Shown: positions 36,790-48,690 of the stretch, piece after piece
How the letters are laid out: each line of letters starts with the position of its first letter
How positions within the stretch are numbered: the stretch's first letter is position 1
Assembly (NCBI GenBank): GCA_025642075.2
Contig: JAODUO010001324.1
Location: 17,501-81,500, forward strand
Direction: 5' to 3'
Length of the DNA: 64,000 nucleotides
Origin: Ridgeia piscesae
Lineage: Eukaryota; Annelida; Polychaeta; Sabellida; Siboglinidae
The notes under the pieces: generated by a model
Database searches by the model: none
What the model was told of the DNA's origin: nothing
Seen by the model: only the letters and a program-made list of their open reading frames with translations
Program-made: the position numbers and the translations under genes

Positions 36790-38224
36790 ATTTGGCTTAT
36801 CGAGAGTCCAACCTATATATCTAAGTATACCCAGCCCTTCTTAGGTATATGTCGATTTTATTTTTAAATATATTAACACTACTAGCACCTACACAATCAG
36901 CTGATAATCTGTTCCATTCGTTTACTGTTCTTTGTGAAAATGAAAATTTTCTAATATCTAGTCTACACTGCTTCTTTGCTAATGTAACTCCATGTCCTCT
37001 AGTCCTTCTCTCTTCCTTGACTGTGAAAAAAATATTTCTGTCAATATTTTCATATCCATTCAATATTTTAAACACCTCAATCTGATCTCTCAATCTTCTG
37101 GTTTCTAGTGTTGTTAAACCACATTCTTTTAGACGCATTTCATAACTAATATTCCTGAGTTTTGGTATCATGTTGGTTGCTCTCCTTTGTACTCTTTCTA
37201 GCATATCAATATCCTTCTTGCGATATGGCCTCCATGCTTGTATACACTATTCTAAGTGAGGCCTAACTATTGTTTTATACAGCGGTATTATTAGTTCTTT
37301 TTTTGTACACTATATTTCGCCTAATTAATCCAACAATTTGGTTTCCCTTCGCTGCTGCAATTCCACACTGCTCTGATACCTTCATGTCAGCACTAATAGT
37401 TAACCCTAAGTCCTTTTCCTTTAAGGTAGTATTTAGTACAGTATCACCCATTGTATATTGTGCATCTTCATTCCCATGTCCTGTGTGAAGGCACTTACAC
37501 TTTCCAAAATTAAACAGCATTTGCCACTTCTCAGACCATTCTATCAACTTATTAAGATCATCTTAATATTAAGATCATCTACTGAACCCTGCAGTACTCC
37601 ACTCAAAACCGCTTTCCAGTTTGAAACCACCCTATCAACTACAACTCTTTGTCTTCTATCAATAAGCCATTTTTCTATCCAGTTGATCATTCCATTTCCT
37701 ATGCCATGAGCCTTTAGTTTAAGTAGTAGTCGTTGGTGTGGCACTTTGTCAAAGGCTTTTTTAAAATCTAAGTAGATTATATCTACTGGTGATCCCTCAT
37801 CTAGCCACTTTGTGACATCTTCCAAAAAACATAACATATTTGTTAAGCATGACCTCGCTTTAAAAAACCCATGTTGAGATGGGTTTATCAATTTATTTTT
37901 AACAAGAAAATCAACCAGGTGATCTTTAATTAGTCTTTCTAATAGTTTGCAAATCACCGATGTTAAACTCACTGGTATATAGTTCTCTGACTTGTTTCGC
38001 GAACCTTTTTTAAATAATGGTATAATGTTTGCTTCTTTCCATTCTAAGGAACTATTCCCTCCTCTAATGACAAATTGAACACTGTTGCAAGCGGTATGCT
38101 GATTTGTTCTACAATTTCCAATAGTAATTTGGGAGGAATCCCATCCACTCCAGGTGATTTATTATCCTTCATATCTCTTATTTTCTAAATAGTCAAACTA
38201 TCTCTTATTTCCTAAATAGTCAAA
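36790..38224 (-). pseudogene. CR1-like reverse transcriptase, broken and lacking the catalytic box
   Basis: The minus strand reads NKSPGVDGIPPKLL (38,160), ICKLLERLIKDHLVDFLVKN (37,950), DIIYLDFKKAFDKVPHQRLL (37,785), WLIDRRQRVVVDRVVSNW (37,665) and SGVLQGSV (37,595). It then jumps to LIEWSEKWQMLFNFGKCK (37,545). The LGPLLF...FADDT block between is deleted and replaced by a short duplicated TTAAGATCATC segment (37,553-37,580). The C-terminal part (LERVQRRATNMIPKLRN, HGVTLAKKQCRLDIRKFSFS, VNEWNRLSADCV) is CR1-typical and ends at about 36,815. Confidence 0.9.
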
Positions 38225-39571
38225 CTATCTCCCTTCGAACTTAGTCTCAAGTACTGGTAATATACTAATATCTTCCCTGGTAAACACCGAACTAAAATAC
38301 TCATTTAGGTTTTCTGCCATTAAGAATCCCTCTGTTATTATGTTTCCATCACTACCTTCTAGAGGACGGACCTTATCCTGAACTTTCTGTTTACTTCGAA
38401 CATACGCATAAAAACTCTTGCTGTCATGTTTTATATTAAAAGCAATTTTTTGTTCGTAGCTTCTCTTTGAATTTCTGATTTCAGCTGTAGCTTGATTAAG
38501 TGCTTCTTTATAAATGCTATAGTCTTCTTCACTTCCGGTATGTCTATATGTCTTCCACATCATTTGCTTGTACTTGATTTTTCTAATGGCTTCCTTCGAT
38601 AAGTGTTTCTTCTTTGACCGTTTCCCCTGTTTTTTCAAGGGGACAAATTTGTCAACGACGCAGTCAATTTCACTCTTTAAAATATTCCAGCATTCTGTTG
38701 CTGTCTTATTCTTCAGTGTGTTATTCCAGTCTATCTTTGCTAAATATTCCCTCATGTCCTTATATCTTCCTTTGTGAAATTTTTTCCTGTACCTTATTTT
38801 TCTATTCCGTTCTCCCTTTACTTTGATGATAAAATGTATCTGGTTGTGATCACTACACCCCAGTGGCTCACATATCTTGACATTATCAACAAATTCCTTC
38901 TTTGAGCTCAATGCTATGTCTATCACGTTCTCGCCCCTGGTTGCTTCTAACACATGTTGAGAAAGGAAACTATCTTGTACTAAATTTAAAAACTCTTGAT
39001 CCTCTCTCCCGGTACTCTGTAGAGATGTCCACTGTATATGCCCATGGTTAAAATCCCCCATAATAATACAGTCCCGTTTACTCACTTCTTTGATAGCGTT
39101 ATGTATTTTTTCATTCTCTTCCATGCTTATGTTTGGACTCCGATACACTAACCCAACAGTTAATGTTGACTTTCCTGTAACTATGTTACACCAGACAGCT
39201 TCTTCACATTCTGCTTCTTTTTCTAATTTTATTTCATAAGCTTGGATGGATTCTTTAATATATAAAATAACTCCGCCTCCCCTTCTTCCTAATCTATCTT
39301 TCCTAAACATTACATACCCTGTCATTCCTAATTCGGCATCTGATATATCGGGTGTGGCCCAAGATTCAGTTATACCTATTATGTGAGGGTCAATATCTTC
39401 TACCATAATGTTTAGTTCATTTCTTTTGTTTACTATGCTCCTTGCATTTAAACAAAAACATTTATAACCAAATTCCGTAGGGCTTTCCAGGCTGTTCTTT
39501 GCTGATGTCTTTTTGCTGTCTTTATCTATGCCTCTAGTATTTGGCTTCTCTGTGTATCCCCCCCTGCGAAA
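38225..39571 (-). pseudogene. CR1-like ORF2, endonuclease and linker, same frame as ORF1
   Basis: Counted from the ORF1 stop, the next 55 codons are open and in the same frame as the first Met of ORF2 at 39,406. They already contain the conserved endonuclease N-terminus (CFCLNARSIVNKRNELN). The domain continues with GITESW, RRGGGVILYI, VGLVYRSPN, IIMGDFNHGHIQW and GCSDHNQIHF, which match the APE-type endonuclease active-site blocks. The frame stops at 38,225 at the edge of a 27-bp tandem duplication. Without the duplication and adjoining stops it would continue into the RT. Confidence 0.88.
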
Positions 39572-40644
39572 CTAGTTTAAAAAGTTGCAACCTGTTCCAT
39601 TATTCATCGATCGAAGAAGGTTCTCGGAGAACACTGCTGCGCCCTTTCCGCTTAGATGGAGGCCATCTCTCATAAACATGTCTTTTTTACCAACAAAATA
39701 TCCCCACAAATCTACAAATCCAACTCCTTCTTCTTCACACATCTGCTCTAATACTCCGTTAAATGCCATCCTCTTGCAATTTCTAAATGTTGTTCCCCTT
39801 CCCCTCATCACTGGCAAGATTCCTGAGAGTACGATCTGATCAACTCTCGTCTTCTTCAGTGTCTCTACCAACTCTCTGTATCTCTTTACTATCCTGGTTG
39901 TTCCATCCCTGTCTGCATTGTTCGTCCCTATATGTACTAATATAGACCCCCCTTGGCCATGCCCCAATACGTTCTCTACCCGTTCAGTCACATGTTCTAT
40001 CCTAGCCCCCGGAAGACAAACAACAATGTCTTCTCCTTTGCTTAATGTCCTGTCTGTCTTTCGCAAAATGGAGTCTCCCATAAATACCCTTTCTGTTCTC
40101 AATGCCCCCTCGATCACTGCTTCAGAGTAGCTCCTCCGTTTTGCATCTCCCTGGTTGCTGACTTTTCCCCTGCCGCTTTCTCTGTTGTTCCTTTCTTTCC
40201 GGTCTCTTTTCTTCCTGTCATCGTCCTTGTTATTGACTTCCTTTTTGGTCACATCACCTCTCACTTCCTTTCTTCCATTCGTTTTACCTCCTGTCGCATA
40301 TACTTCTCTCATCTCCTGTCCCCTTGTCCCTCCCTCCTTCTCTACTGTCACTTTCTCCCCTGTCACCTTCCTGCATGTCATGTTTCCTGTTGTTCTTTCT
40401 CCATTTGTTGTCCTTGCAATCACCCTCCCTCCACTCTGCATCCCTTTCACAATATCCGTTAGCCTAGCTAACTCTGCTGTCAGACAGTCCACTTTCCAAC
40501 ACCCTAAACATTGGAACGTAAACGCTTCCTCCGTGTCTCTGACCAAGTTTTTCCGCACCCCGATACGGCAAAATCCACCAAGCTGTGGCAGTGGTTACAC
40601 ACCAAGTGCCTCCTTGCCTTCACTTGCCGCTTGCCAGGTGCCAT
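39572..40644 (-). pseudogene. CR1-like ORF1: zinc-finger plus SGNH (esterase-like) hydrolase, one frameshift
   Basis: A plausible start ATG at 40,644 opens a basic segment and a CxxC pair (LVCNHCHSLVDF). One G appears to be missing from the GGGG run near 40,560. After that the frame runs open for 328 codons to TAG at 39,574-39,572. A second Cys pair (CLGCWKVDC) follows the frameshift, completing a CCCC or PHD-like finger. A charged linker comes next, then the hydrolase: GDSILRK (Ser block), VHIGTNN (Gly/Asn block), LSGILPV and DGLHLSGKG (Asp-x-x-His block), so all catalytic blocks of the SGNH fold are intact. CR1-clade ORF1 proteins are known to carry such an esterase domain; it is thought to act in the retrotransposition particle. 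Confidence 0.85.
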
Positions 40645-40690
40645 ATTACGATTTGTCAAAATCAACTCTTAGTTTAAACCAACTTAGTCT

Positions 40691-41320
40691 TTAGAAAGAC
40701 TGTTTGTTTATTGTGTACAGCAACTGCAGCACACTTTATGTTATAAACAACTTACTACCTATGCTACCATGAACAATAAGTTTAGTCTGTACTGGTACCG
40801 TTCCCTAGCGGAAACGTTGGACACTACCTATATAAACAAACAAGGGTTTCCTACTAAAACGCTTGTTTATTTTTAATAACAATGATACCTATTCACAGTT
40901 TTATCTTACATATGTAGTTGTTACTCTTATTGCTTTATCTCTTATATACTATATCAAATAAAGAGATTTGCTCAATCTTGTTTACAATTTGTCGAAGCCT
41001 AGATTACCCTTTTATCACCCACTATACTAATTTGTTCAAAAATACTGTTAACTAACACACTTTAACAAAAACTACTACTCAATACATGTCCAGTACCACT
41101 TTATGAATAACCTTAACACAAGAATAATACTTATCAATCAATATTTCCGCTTGTTTTTCAAATTTTATACACCACCAATTTCAAACCTCTACATCCACCA
41201 ATTTTCCCGCATTGTAAGTTTAATTCTTTTAGTTTTAACCACGAGACCCGCTATGCATAATACTTACTGTAGTACCATGATAAATCATGATAACATTTAG
41301 TATTCACTGCAGTAATGATA
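40691..41320. other. No gene recognised; possible LINE 5' UTR
   Basis: AT-rich sequence upstream (on the minus strand) of the CR1 ORF1. It could include the element's 5' UTR and promoter, but nothing marks the 5' end. Confidence 0.35.
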
Positions 41321-41326
41321 GGTCCA

Positions 41327-42401
41327 GATCTGGAAGTCTGCCAAATGAACTACAAAACAGTGAAAACTACCACGAGTTCCACAGACTGACCCGGAACTGG
41401 AGGCAGTGCCTCGTGCAGCTAGTTTGCCTGTAGATAAACAGCCAAATATGTATATCGCCATGCCAATTTTCATGAACACGGATTTGTTATTTATTACATT
41501 GATGCATTTCTTTTATTATGCTTATTTTATCTGTATTTTATCAATTTTAATGGCTTAGTGTTAATATGTTTAATGTTGCCTTATAGCTGTTTGTCAGAAA
41601 ATAGTTCAGATGAGCAAATTTTATGTAATTCCACCTGTGAACTGACATTAAATAAAGCTTCTTGAAACACTGACATCAGGTTTTGCATTCTCTACCATGA
41701 ACTGAAATTCTTGTTTCTTTGCACTGACTGAATCTGTACTGATGTTAAGTAGATTTATTTGTTAAGAGGCTTTGTCATTCGATCCATAATAACTAAAATG
41801 CTGTTTAGTGAGATTCGTCATAAAAAGAAAATAATTTAATGACCAGCAATCTTGTGCTAAATTGAAGATGCAAAACAGAAGTAAAAATAATTATAATAAA
41901 TAAATAAAGTTAAAATTAATTATTGCCATCTAGGTGGTAATTTGTAGTTAAGAAAACAGCCTGTACATTTCTAAACACGACTATTTTTGCTGGAACAAAG
42001 TAACAACACCACCGACTGCACTACCTATGACGACCATTTCCATTATTATATCTTATATGCAGCAAATTTTTTTATCATAACGTATACCATACATGGCTAT
42101 ATGGTACACGAAACTATTACTTATCAATATATTATATCATGGAGAATATTGATACAACTATGACTGCCTATTTCAAACTAGTGTGCCACATTTCTGTGCA
42201 TCCATACAATTTTCATTCAATATGATCAACATTCACCAACTATAGTAGAAGTGCATATATCAAACATTGATTTTATTTTGTAAAATGTAAAAACAATTAT
42301 GTAGGAAAATTACACAATGCCCATTTGTAGAGGAAACTGTCAACACAATGTGTTCATAGAATTAAATAATAATTCAGATTAGTTAAAATACACACACACA
42401 C

Positions 42402-42479
<78 letters not shown>

Positions 42480-43765
42480 TAGATAACATATGACACTATA
42501 CAACACACATACACTGTATATACAATTTCTTCTATGACAGCATATCATTTTACCTAGGCTTTTTACCGAGATCTCAGCACATATGTAAGTATTGAATCGA
42601 ATATGGAGGATCCCTACTGGGAAACGAGACACGGGATGAATCTGAACGTGACCTCACACGTGACACCAGTAAAGACTAATAGGGTCGTAGTTAGACCCAC
42701 AGACAACATTGCTTTATAACACTCTAAATGTACTGTTATGTTATGTAAGGTATCCATTATTGTAAACTTGCTGGTCAGAAAACAATGTTTTTGTTAAAAC
42801 AACATGCCCAGTTGCGTGCGTCACTGACCTAGATAGAACTGGGACAACGATAACTCTTAAAGGTATCTGAAGTTAATTTAAGAAAAACATATATTAATTC
42901 CAATGGATAGTTTACCTGCACATCAGATAAGTGACATGTCACACTTGATCCGTCTGAGGTGGACAATAAAACAAAGATATGTATGTTATTAACAAGATAA
43001 TACAATAGTGTAGACATATTCCAACATAAGCAGTTCCACTTTGTGTACTTTAAAGTTCTTATTGTTGGCTGGACAAAGACATATATAATGAAACATGAAA
43101 GTGTCATGTTACAACATTCTGTGCCACAAATTATATAACTAAATCTGTCAAGATTGTGCCACCGTAAAAGCAGTAGCTGTACAAATATAGATCAACATTT
43201 TCTACTTTTGGTATATGTAAGGAACACTCAAACTAATTTTGACACTGGTGACACATTTAGAAAGTCCTTTGTCAAGACAAATATACCTTTCTTGCTATAT
43301 CTTTATCTTATGTTTACACCAGGTATGAAATACCTGTATATTGACAATAATGAAAATAAGTTATATGTTCATTTTTGCATAAATTATAATGAAACTTAGA
43401 TCGTCCTACAACCAGGCATGTTTATATATTTTGAAGTTTGATTGAATATAAAAATTGAAAATTGATACATTTTGATGTTCATCCTACATCTGTCTGAGAA
43501 ATGACAAATCCAGGTGAATTTTTGTCATGAATGGTTGAAGAGTTGTCAAAGTAAAGGTAGACTAAATGACAAAATGAAGAATCATCTAAGACATTTACAT
43601 GTGTCTGTGTCACAGTTGGAATATGTAACATGTCACAAATGTACATTATGTTACTATATTCGTGCTCTTTAAACATATGTAACTGGCTTGGCGGCTACTT
43701 CCAAGTAGAAGAACGGCAGTTGTCACAAGCTATGTCAACATGTTCAGTAGACATGCCACTCAGAA
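41327..43765. repeat. Segmental duplication, copy A (direct copy at 53.85-55.94 kb)
   Basis: Shares with 53,849-55,940 a series of collinear blocks: ATCTGGAAGTCTGCCAAATG (41,327), GATGAGC...ATTCCACCTGTGAAC (41,610), CATTCGATCCATAATAACTA (41,777), TTTCTAAACACGACTA (41,970), ACGTATACCATACA (42,080) and TCCAACATAAGCAG (43,018). No conserved frame is apparent in either copy. Private to copy A is the (AT)n at 42,402-42,477. Confidence 0.9.
42402..42477. repeat. (AT)n microsatellite
   Basis: About 36 AT repeats flanked by (CA)6 on the left and (GATA)2 on the right. Confidence 0.95.
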
Positions 43766-44984
43766 GGTGACACCAACAACTAATACAAAGAGCAAAAGAA
43801 ACTCAGCCTTACTGAGACCTAGGTGAATTATAACATATACCCGGACATGCTGAGCTGACCTTTGAACCTGGAAATTTCTGTGACATGTCTCCAAGCGTGT
43901 CAAGTGTTGTGTGTTTCCTTAAGTTGTCCATAAAGTGACAAATGTAATGATTACAAGAGTGATGTTGTGGCGACAGTAAACTAGAGTGAAGACATCACAA
44001 ACTGTGTGTCTACACAGCTCACACCATTAGACATGGTCATGAGATGGTTATGTATTACCTAGTACTATACTTGATCCTTGCATGTGAAGTAACAGCGGAG
44101 ACTTGGTAGATGATATAGTCTTAACTGTGTGTAGTGTCACCTTCACACTGCGTGCGTTTGTGGGCAGGACCAGTGTACAATAGACAGAGATAACATCACA
44201 GACAACACACATTATAGTGAATCAATGAACGACACATAAAACAACCATATCAGTTTGTGCTATGACAAAAAACCAGACTCTTCTCACGCCAGAGATATAA
44301 TGAGGTCACTGTGACCTACTTTAATAAAAATTAACTTGCTTGCAAAATGAGCATATGAAGTGTGATACTTCAAGTATAAATAATATTTTTAATGAAAACA
44401 TGCTTTCAAATAATATCGCACAATATCAACACTGTTTATCTGACGTCAATCACACACTAATGCAGTGTACAGACCGTATTAATGACTGTCAACGTTTGCA
44501 CACAAGTATCAAACAAGCACAATGGTCTAATCATATTCAGAAACACACTAATCCCAACATCGCAGAAAAACTAATTTGTTAAAGTGCTTTAATTATTAAC
44601 TGCTGCCTTTAAGTTGTAAATGTCAAGCTACCGTCAGTGCCTAGTTTGAGCTTTTGATATCAACTTGATTAGTAGCAGCAGCAGCAGTAGAAGCAGCAGT
44701 AGAAACAACAGCAACAGCTGAAATCATAACGAAAACAGCAGTCATATTAACAAGGCTGTGACATCATGGTGACCACGTTACGTGTAACATATAACATGTA
44801 TCAACGTGCCGACAGAACATTGGTCCGTGTCAATGTGGCATCTCTCTCACACTCACACAGTAAATTGAGCAACAATTCCAGATTTACTAACTGAGCAATT
44901 ACTCGATATATTACAACAGCACAGTTTCTTATATCATCTTATCTTAATTATGTGTAACAAATTATCACTGAAAACAAGTATCAT
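43766..44984. other. No gene recognised
   Basis: Includes an open plus-strand frame of 80 codons at 44,340-44,582 with no recognisable domain. A degenerate CAG/TAG trinucleotide tract lies at 44,673-44,721. Confidence 0.4.
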
Positions 44985-45630
44985 GCCAGCAGCTTGAGTC
45001 ATGATATTAACATGTTACTGTAATATATAACGACCATATAAATATAATCGCAACATGTCTATGAACAATATGATCTCACAAAGACGTTCAGCATTTGTCA
45101 AGATCTAGATTAGCCAGCCTTGTTTTCACATTGTTCATGCCTTGCTGAATTCTCTTGAGGTGGCCCACTTTAGAGACCCCGAGATCCTGCAAGGAGAGAG
45201 ATCATTGAATGCGATGATAAACGGAGGCTGCCAATGGAACCAACTGTCTTATACGACATGCAATCTAGTGCTGGTTGTGGGAACAACTACATCCAGCCTT
45301 GTTACAAAAGAGCCAGCATCAGTGACCCAGCATCAGTGACCACAGCAATTGGACACAAGTATCACAGAGTGTCACTAGAGGCAACTCATTTCTAACTAAT
45401 CAGCCTCACCTGCACCTACTTTACATATAGTCATAATGAACCACCCATCTGTCTCACCTCGAGGTCCTGGCGCCCCAAGGTCAGCAGCTCTTGACCCTGG
45501 ATCTCACGTGACCTGAAATGTTCTGGTATTCAGTCCGAGGCTGTCCAGCCATTGGCCAACTTCCTCCATCCTCCATTCCTGGATCGTCGTAACTACAACA
45601 CAAGATGTACTTCACTTAAGTGTGTTTTTA
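44985..45630. repeat. Segmental duplication, copy A2 (inverted copy at 58.33-58.98 kb)
   Basis: The reverse complement matches 58,330-58,975 along its length: GATCTAGATTAGCCAGCCTT (about 45,100), GGTGGCCCACTTTAGAGACCCC-like (45,160), the GAGAGAGATCATTGAATGC block (45,192), CATCTGTCTCACCTCGAGGTC-like (45,445) and CCAACTTCCTCCA (45,556). At its right end is a single unit (45,593-45,628) of the 39-bp repeat that forms arrays at 56.2 and 58.1 kb. Confidence 0.9.
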
Positions 45631-46494
45631 TTAACAACGTAATGTTAAGCCAACTGTTTGAAAAAGTGGTGTAAAGTTCTACCTGTATCATAGGCAGAAC
45701 AACGAGAAGATTGTAATAAAGACTCTTGCAAATACAATAAAGGTCATCAGCTCGCAGGAGGAAATAAAAAATCGATGGGCACGTGGCCTGAGATCAGAAA
45801 CCCGGCTACTATGACCTTCGATCGGGAATATTGTCCGTCATAAGAACGTTTATGTTTCCTGTATTCTGTACACTCTTTGTAGGTGTTTTCAATAATTGTA
45901 CTTGCTTCTTCATTGAGTTGTTAGTGCATTTATAATGTAGTGGTGACATTCCTAGATGATATGTTATCATATGCTTTAATATAATTTATGTTACTTATTA
46001 ATTATAGTTATGCATTTTAAATTATAAAGTACTTTGTAGCTAAAAGATATTTGAATTATATTAACTTAATATTATTTTGTTTTTCCTCAAAATATTTATT
46101 AAAGAGAACCTGTAAACGAAGTTAATTATTTTCATGTTTACAAGTAGACATGTTTATGTATTATATGATTTTCTCTCTCAGTATTGTTGTCAGTTAAATG
46201 CATTGGTAATTAACGATGATGCGTAAATTTGAAATGAAAGCATTGTGTACGTTATTACACATCATCACAGATTTGTAGCTTTTTCACATAATCTAGCGTT
46301 TCTTGTTCTATGAAAATGAGTAAACATTATGTTATATTCATGAAAAATGTCGTAATCATACATGTTTTAGTCATGTTACTATGAAATACATTAAGATGTT
46401 ACTACATATATCTTCAAACAGCGGCATGCTAAAAATAGTAGAGGACCTCTTGCATTCCATAATGCAATTGGTCTTTTTTATTTCGTTTAATTTG

Positions 46495-46495
<1 letters not shown>
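45631..46495. other. No gene recognised
   Basis: Very AT-rich sequence with no frame or repeat I can support. Confidence 0.4.

Positions 46496-46554
<59 letters not shown>
46496..46554. repeat. (AT)n microsatellite
   Basis: About 29 AT repeats. Confidence 0.95.
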
Positions 46555-46557
<3 letters not shown>

Positions 46558-46639
46558 GTTTATTCAGAAGAACATTGTACTCAGAACATTGTTAACAACA
46601 ATAAATGCAATACAAACAGGTAAAATTTAGCTACAGTAC

Positions 46640-48060
46640 TACAATATACAATGTTTGAAAGGGGTACATTTGAAGTCAATTACCTTTTGTTAATTTATAC
46701 CTGACACATAATATTTATTTAAATACTGGTTACAAATTCATATACAAAGTATAACATAAGCAAAAATCTAGACATATAATATAGTTAAGAGATATGGTCC
46801 ACAACTAGATATTTCTTAAATAAAAGGTACTTGCATTTACATTTAAATGTAACAACTGTATTAACTATTTGTAAATCATCACATAGATAATTCCATACAT
46901 GCACTCCCTTTATACACAGAGACGTTGCACGCATAGTGGAATGGACACTATGTCGTTCTAAACCATGACATGCTCGCATTGAGTAAGCTATTTTTCGCTT
47001 TGTGAACAAACGCTGAACATTTGATGGCAAATAACTGTAGTACGCTTTGTACATATATAATAACGTTTTCTGTTTTATGATATCTGGATATTTTGGTACC
47101 CAACCGTCTCGCACGAATTATAATTCTGATTACTCTTTTCTGCAGTAAAATATATTGTTAGTATTTGTTGGGTAATTGTTTCCCCATATCCCCACACAAT
47201 AATTTAAGTAAGGCAAAAAGAGAGAATTGTATAAAATAATATTTACTATTTCTATCAAGTAGATGACTGCATCTATGCATTATAGCGGTACTTTTTGAAA
47301 GCTTTGATTGAACATATTTTATATGAGCTTTCCTATTTAGAAGTTCATCAATAAATACACCTAAAATCTTTCGATATTAAGATCTTGCATTTTTATATTG
47401 ACTTTTTTTGAGCGTACGCCTTTCAAACAGCATATCATTGGTTTAATGAAGTTCACAGTTAATTTATTTTTGGAAACCATGTTTCTAATTCACAACATTG
47501 GTTACATTTAGTCTACTGATATAACTATTTGCTTGATAAATATTAGTATTATCTGCAAAGAGGATGAATTTTACTAGATTAGATATGTTACACATATCGT
47601 TAATATATTTTTTAAATAGTTTGGGCCCCAATATTGAACCCTGTGGGACACCACATGAAATATTTCGCATATCAGAGTTACATTTTCAAAGGACAAACTG
47701 CTTTCTGTTTTCTAGATAGGTTTTAATCCATTTGAATGCCACACTACGGGTACACAGAAATTCCATTTTCTTACATAATGGTTTGTGGTTGACTGTGTCG
47801 AATGCCTTTTCTTTTAGTCAATAAGCACACCAATAACATATTGTTTTGCATCCAATGATTCCATCAGTGAGATCAATTTGCGCATGACATGTTGACATGT
47901 TTTGTTGGAATCCATATTGGTTTGGGTTTATCAATTTGTGTTTGGTAATAAAGGCCTGTAGACTAGAATTGATTTTTTTCTAATGTGTTTGAAAACTGTG
48001 GTAATAGTGAAATGGGCCTGTAGTTAGTGCACATATATTTATCCCCAGACACAAAGAGTG
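46640..48060 (-). mobile_element. LINE reverse transcriptase and C-terminus remnant
   Basis: The minus strand shows a degenerate KAFDTVNHKPL (47,800), WIKTYLENRKQFV (47,725), CGVPQGSILGPKLFKKYIND (47,655), FADNTNIYQ (47,555) and the late block QKTLLYMYKAYYSYLPSNVQ (about 47,075-47,015). The C-terminal segment at 46,785-47,114 has SxHxTRxxxxxxxKGxxxWNxL-like spacing. FADN replaces the catalytic FADD, and stops are frequent. Confidence 0.82.
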
Positions 48061-48199
48061 GAATAACCTTTCTAAGTTGTTTTCATACGTAATTGTAGCT
48101 TTCGTTAACAAAGGCAGGGTACGTCCATGGAAGGCTACAATATTGATTGGACCACACCACTCCGGCGGTCACATGTGAGTAATGGATTGGAATACTGTT
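48061..48199. other. LINE edge and short unassigned sequence
   Basis: Transition between the LINE remnant and a microsatellite complex. Confidence 0.35.
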
Positions 48200-48232
<33 letters not shown>

Positions 48233-48233
48233 T

Positions 48234-48290
<57 letters not shown>
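48200..48290. repeat. (CA)n / (AT)n microsatellite complex
   Basis: About 10 CA repeats, a short TA run, TTGTT, then about 26 AT repeats. Confidence 0.94.
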
Positions 48291-48291
<1 letters not shown>

Positions 48292-48322
<31 letters not shown>

Positions 48323-48347
48323 AATCACCATCATCATCATTCATCAT
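48292..48347 (-). repeat. (TGA)n tail of an RTE-like LINE
   Basis: On the plus strand (ATC)n. On the minus strand it follows the RTE stop codon at 48,344-48,346 as (TGA)n, the position and form of the short-repeat tails that RTE-clade elements carry instead of poly(A). Confidence 0.75.
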
Positions 48348-48690
48348 TGTGCATCCATAGTGTCCCGCGTTTGGACGAAAGCCTCAGAATGCTGCTTCCA
48401 TATCTGCCTATCTTGCGTTATCCTCTGCCATATGGTACCCTTCCAGTAGTCATCTACTTCGTCTCTCCAACGTCTCGCCGGTCTTCCCCTAGGTATTTTC
48501 CTTTCGTATGGTTTGCAGTTGGTGATATGCAGTATCCATCGGTTATCTCGTATCCTGCTGACGTGTTCTGCCCAGGTCCACATCCGTCTTCTGACTTGTT
48601 CAATCACGTCCGTGACCTTGGCCTTTTCTCTTACCCAGATCCTTGTTTTTCTGTACAGATATGTTTCCGACATGTGATTGGTTGGTATGG
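48344..48690 (-). mobile_element. RTE-like LINE, C-terminal fragment
   Basis: The minus strand reads RRRMWTWAEHVSRIRDNRW (48,590), PRGRPARRWRDEVDDYWKGT (48,485) and WKQHSEAFVQTRDTMDAQ then stop (48,400-48,344), the familiar C-terminus of RTE-type endonuclease-reverse transcriptases. The reading frame is open for 109 codons. The element is 5'-truncated at about 48,690. A shorter relative is at 22,045-22,150. Confidence 0.85.

Larger units (their letters stand above)
36740..40690 (-). mobile_element. CR1-like LINE, nearly full length (about 3.9 kb)
   Basis: This is the most complete mobile element in the window. On the minus strand it carries, in order, ORF1 (zinc-finger-like plus SGNH hydrolase), an endonuclease and a reverse transcriptase with the CR1 C-terminus, then a short 3' UTR containing a stem-loop (CTAGAG-ATTCAA-CTCTAG, 36,751-36,768). 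The 3' end is near 36,730, where homology with the second copy at 52.4 kb stops. Lesions: one-base deletion in ORF1, a stop between ORF1 and ORF2, a 27-bp tandem duplication and frameshifts in the RT, and loss of the catalytic box. It is not autonomous. Confidence 0.92.

Noticed and set aside
36849..37085. 78-codon plus-strand frame, identical at 52,480-52,716
   Set aside because: Antisense shadow of the CR1 reverse-transcriptase C-terminus; identity reflects two recent LINE copies.
40155..40694. 179-codon plus-strand frame, Leu/Ser/Pro-rich
   Set aside because: Antisense of the charged linker of CR1 ORF1.
44340..44582. 80-codon plus-strand frame considered as an exon
   Set aside because: No recognised domain, no convincing splice sites, and no conserved counterpart.
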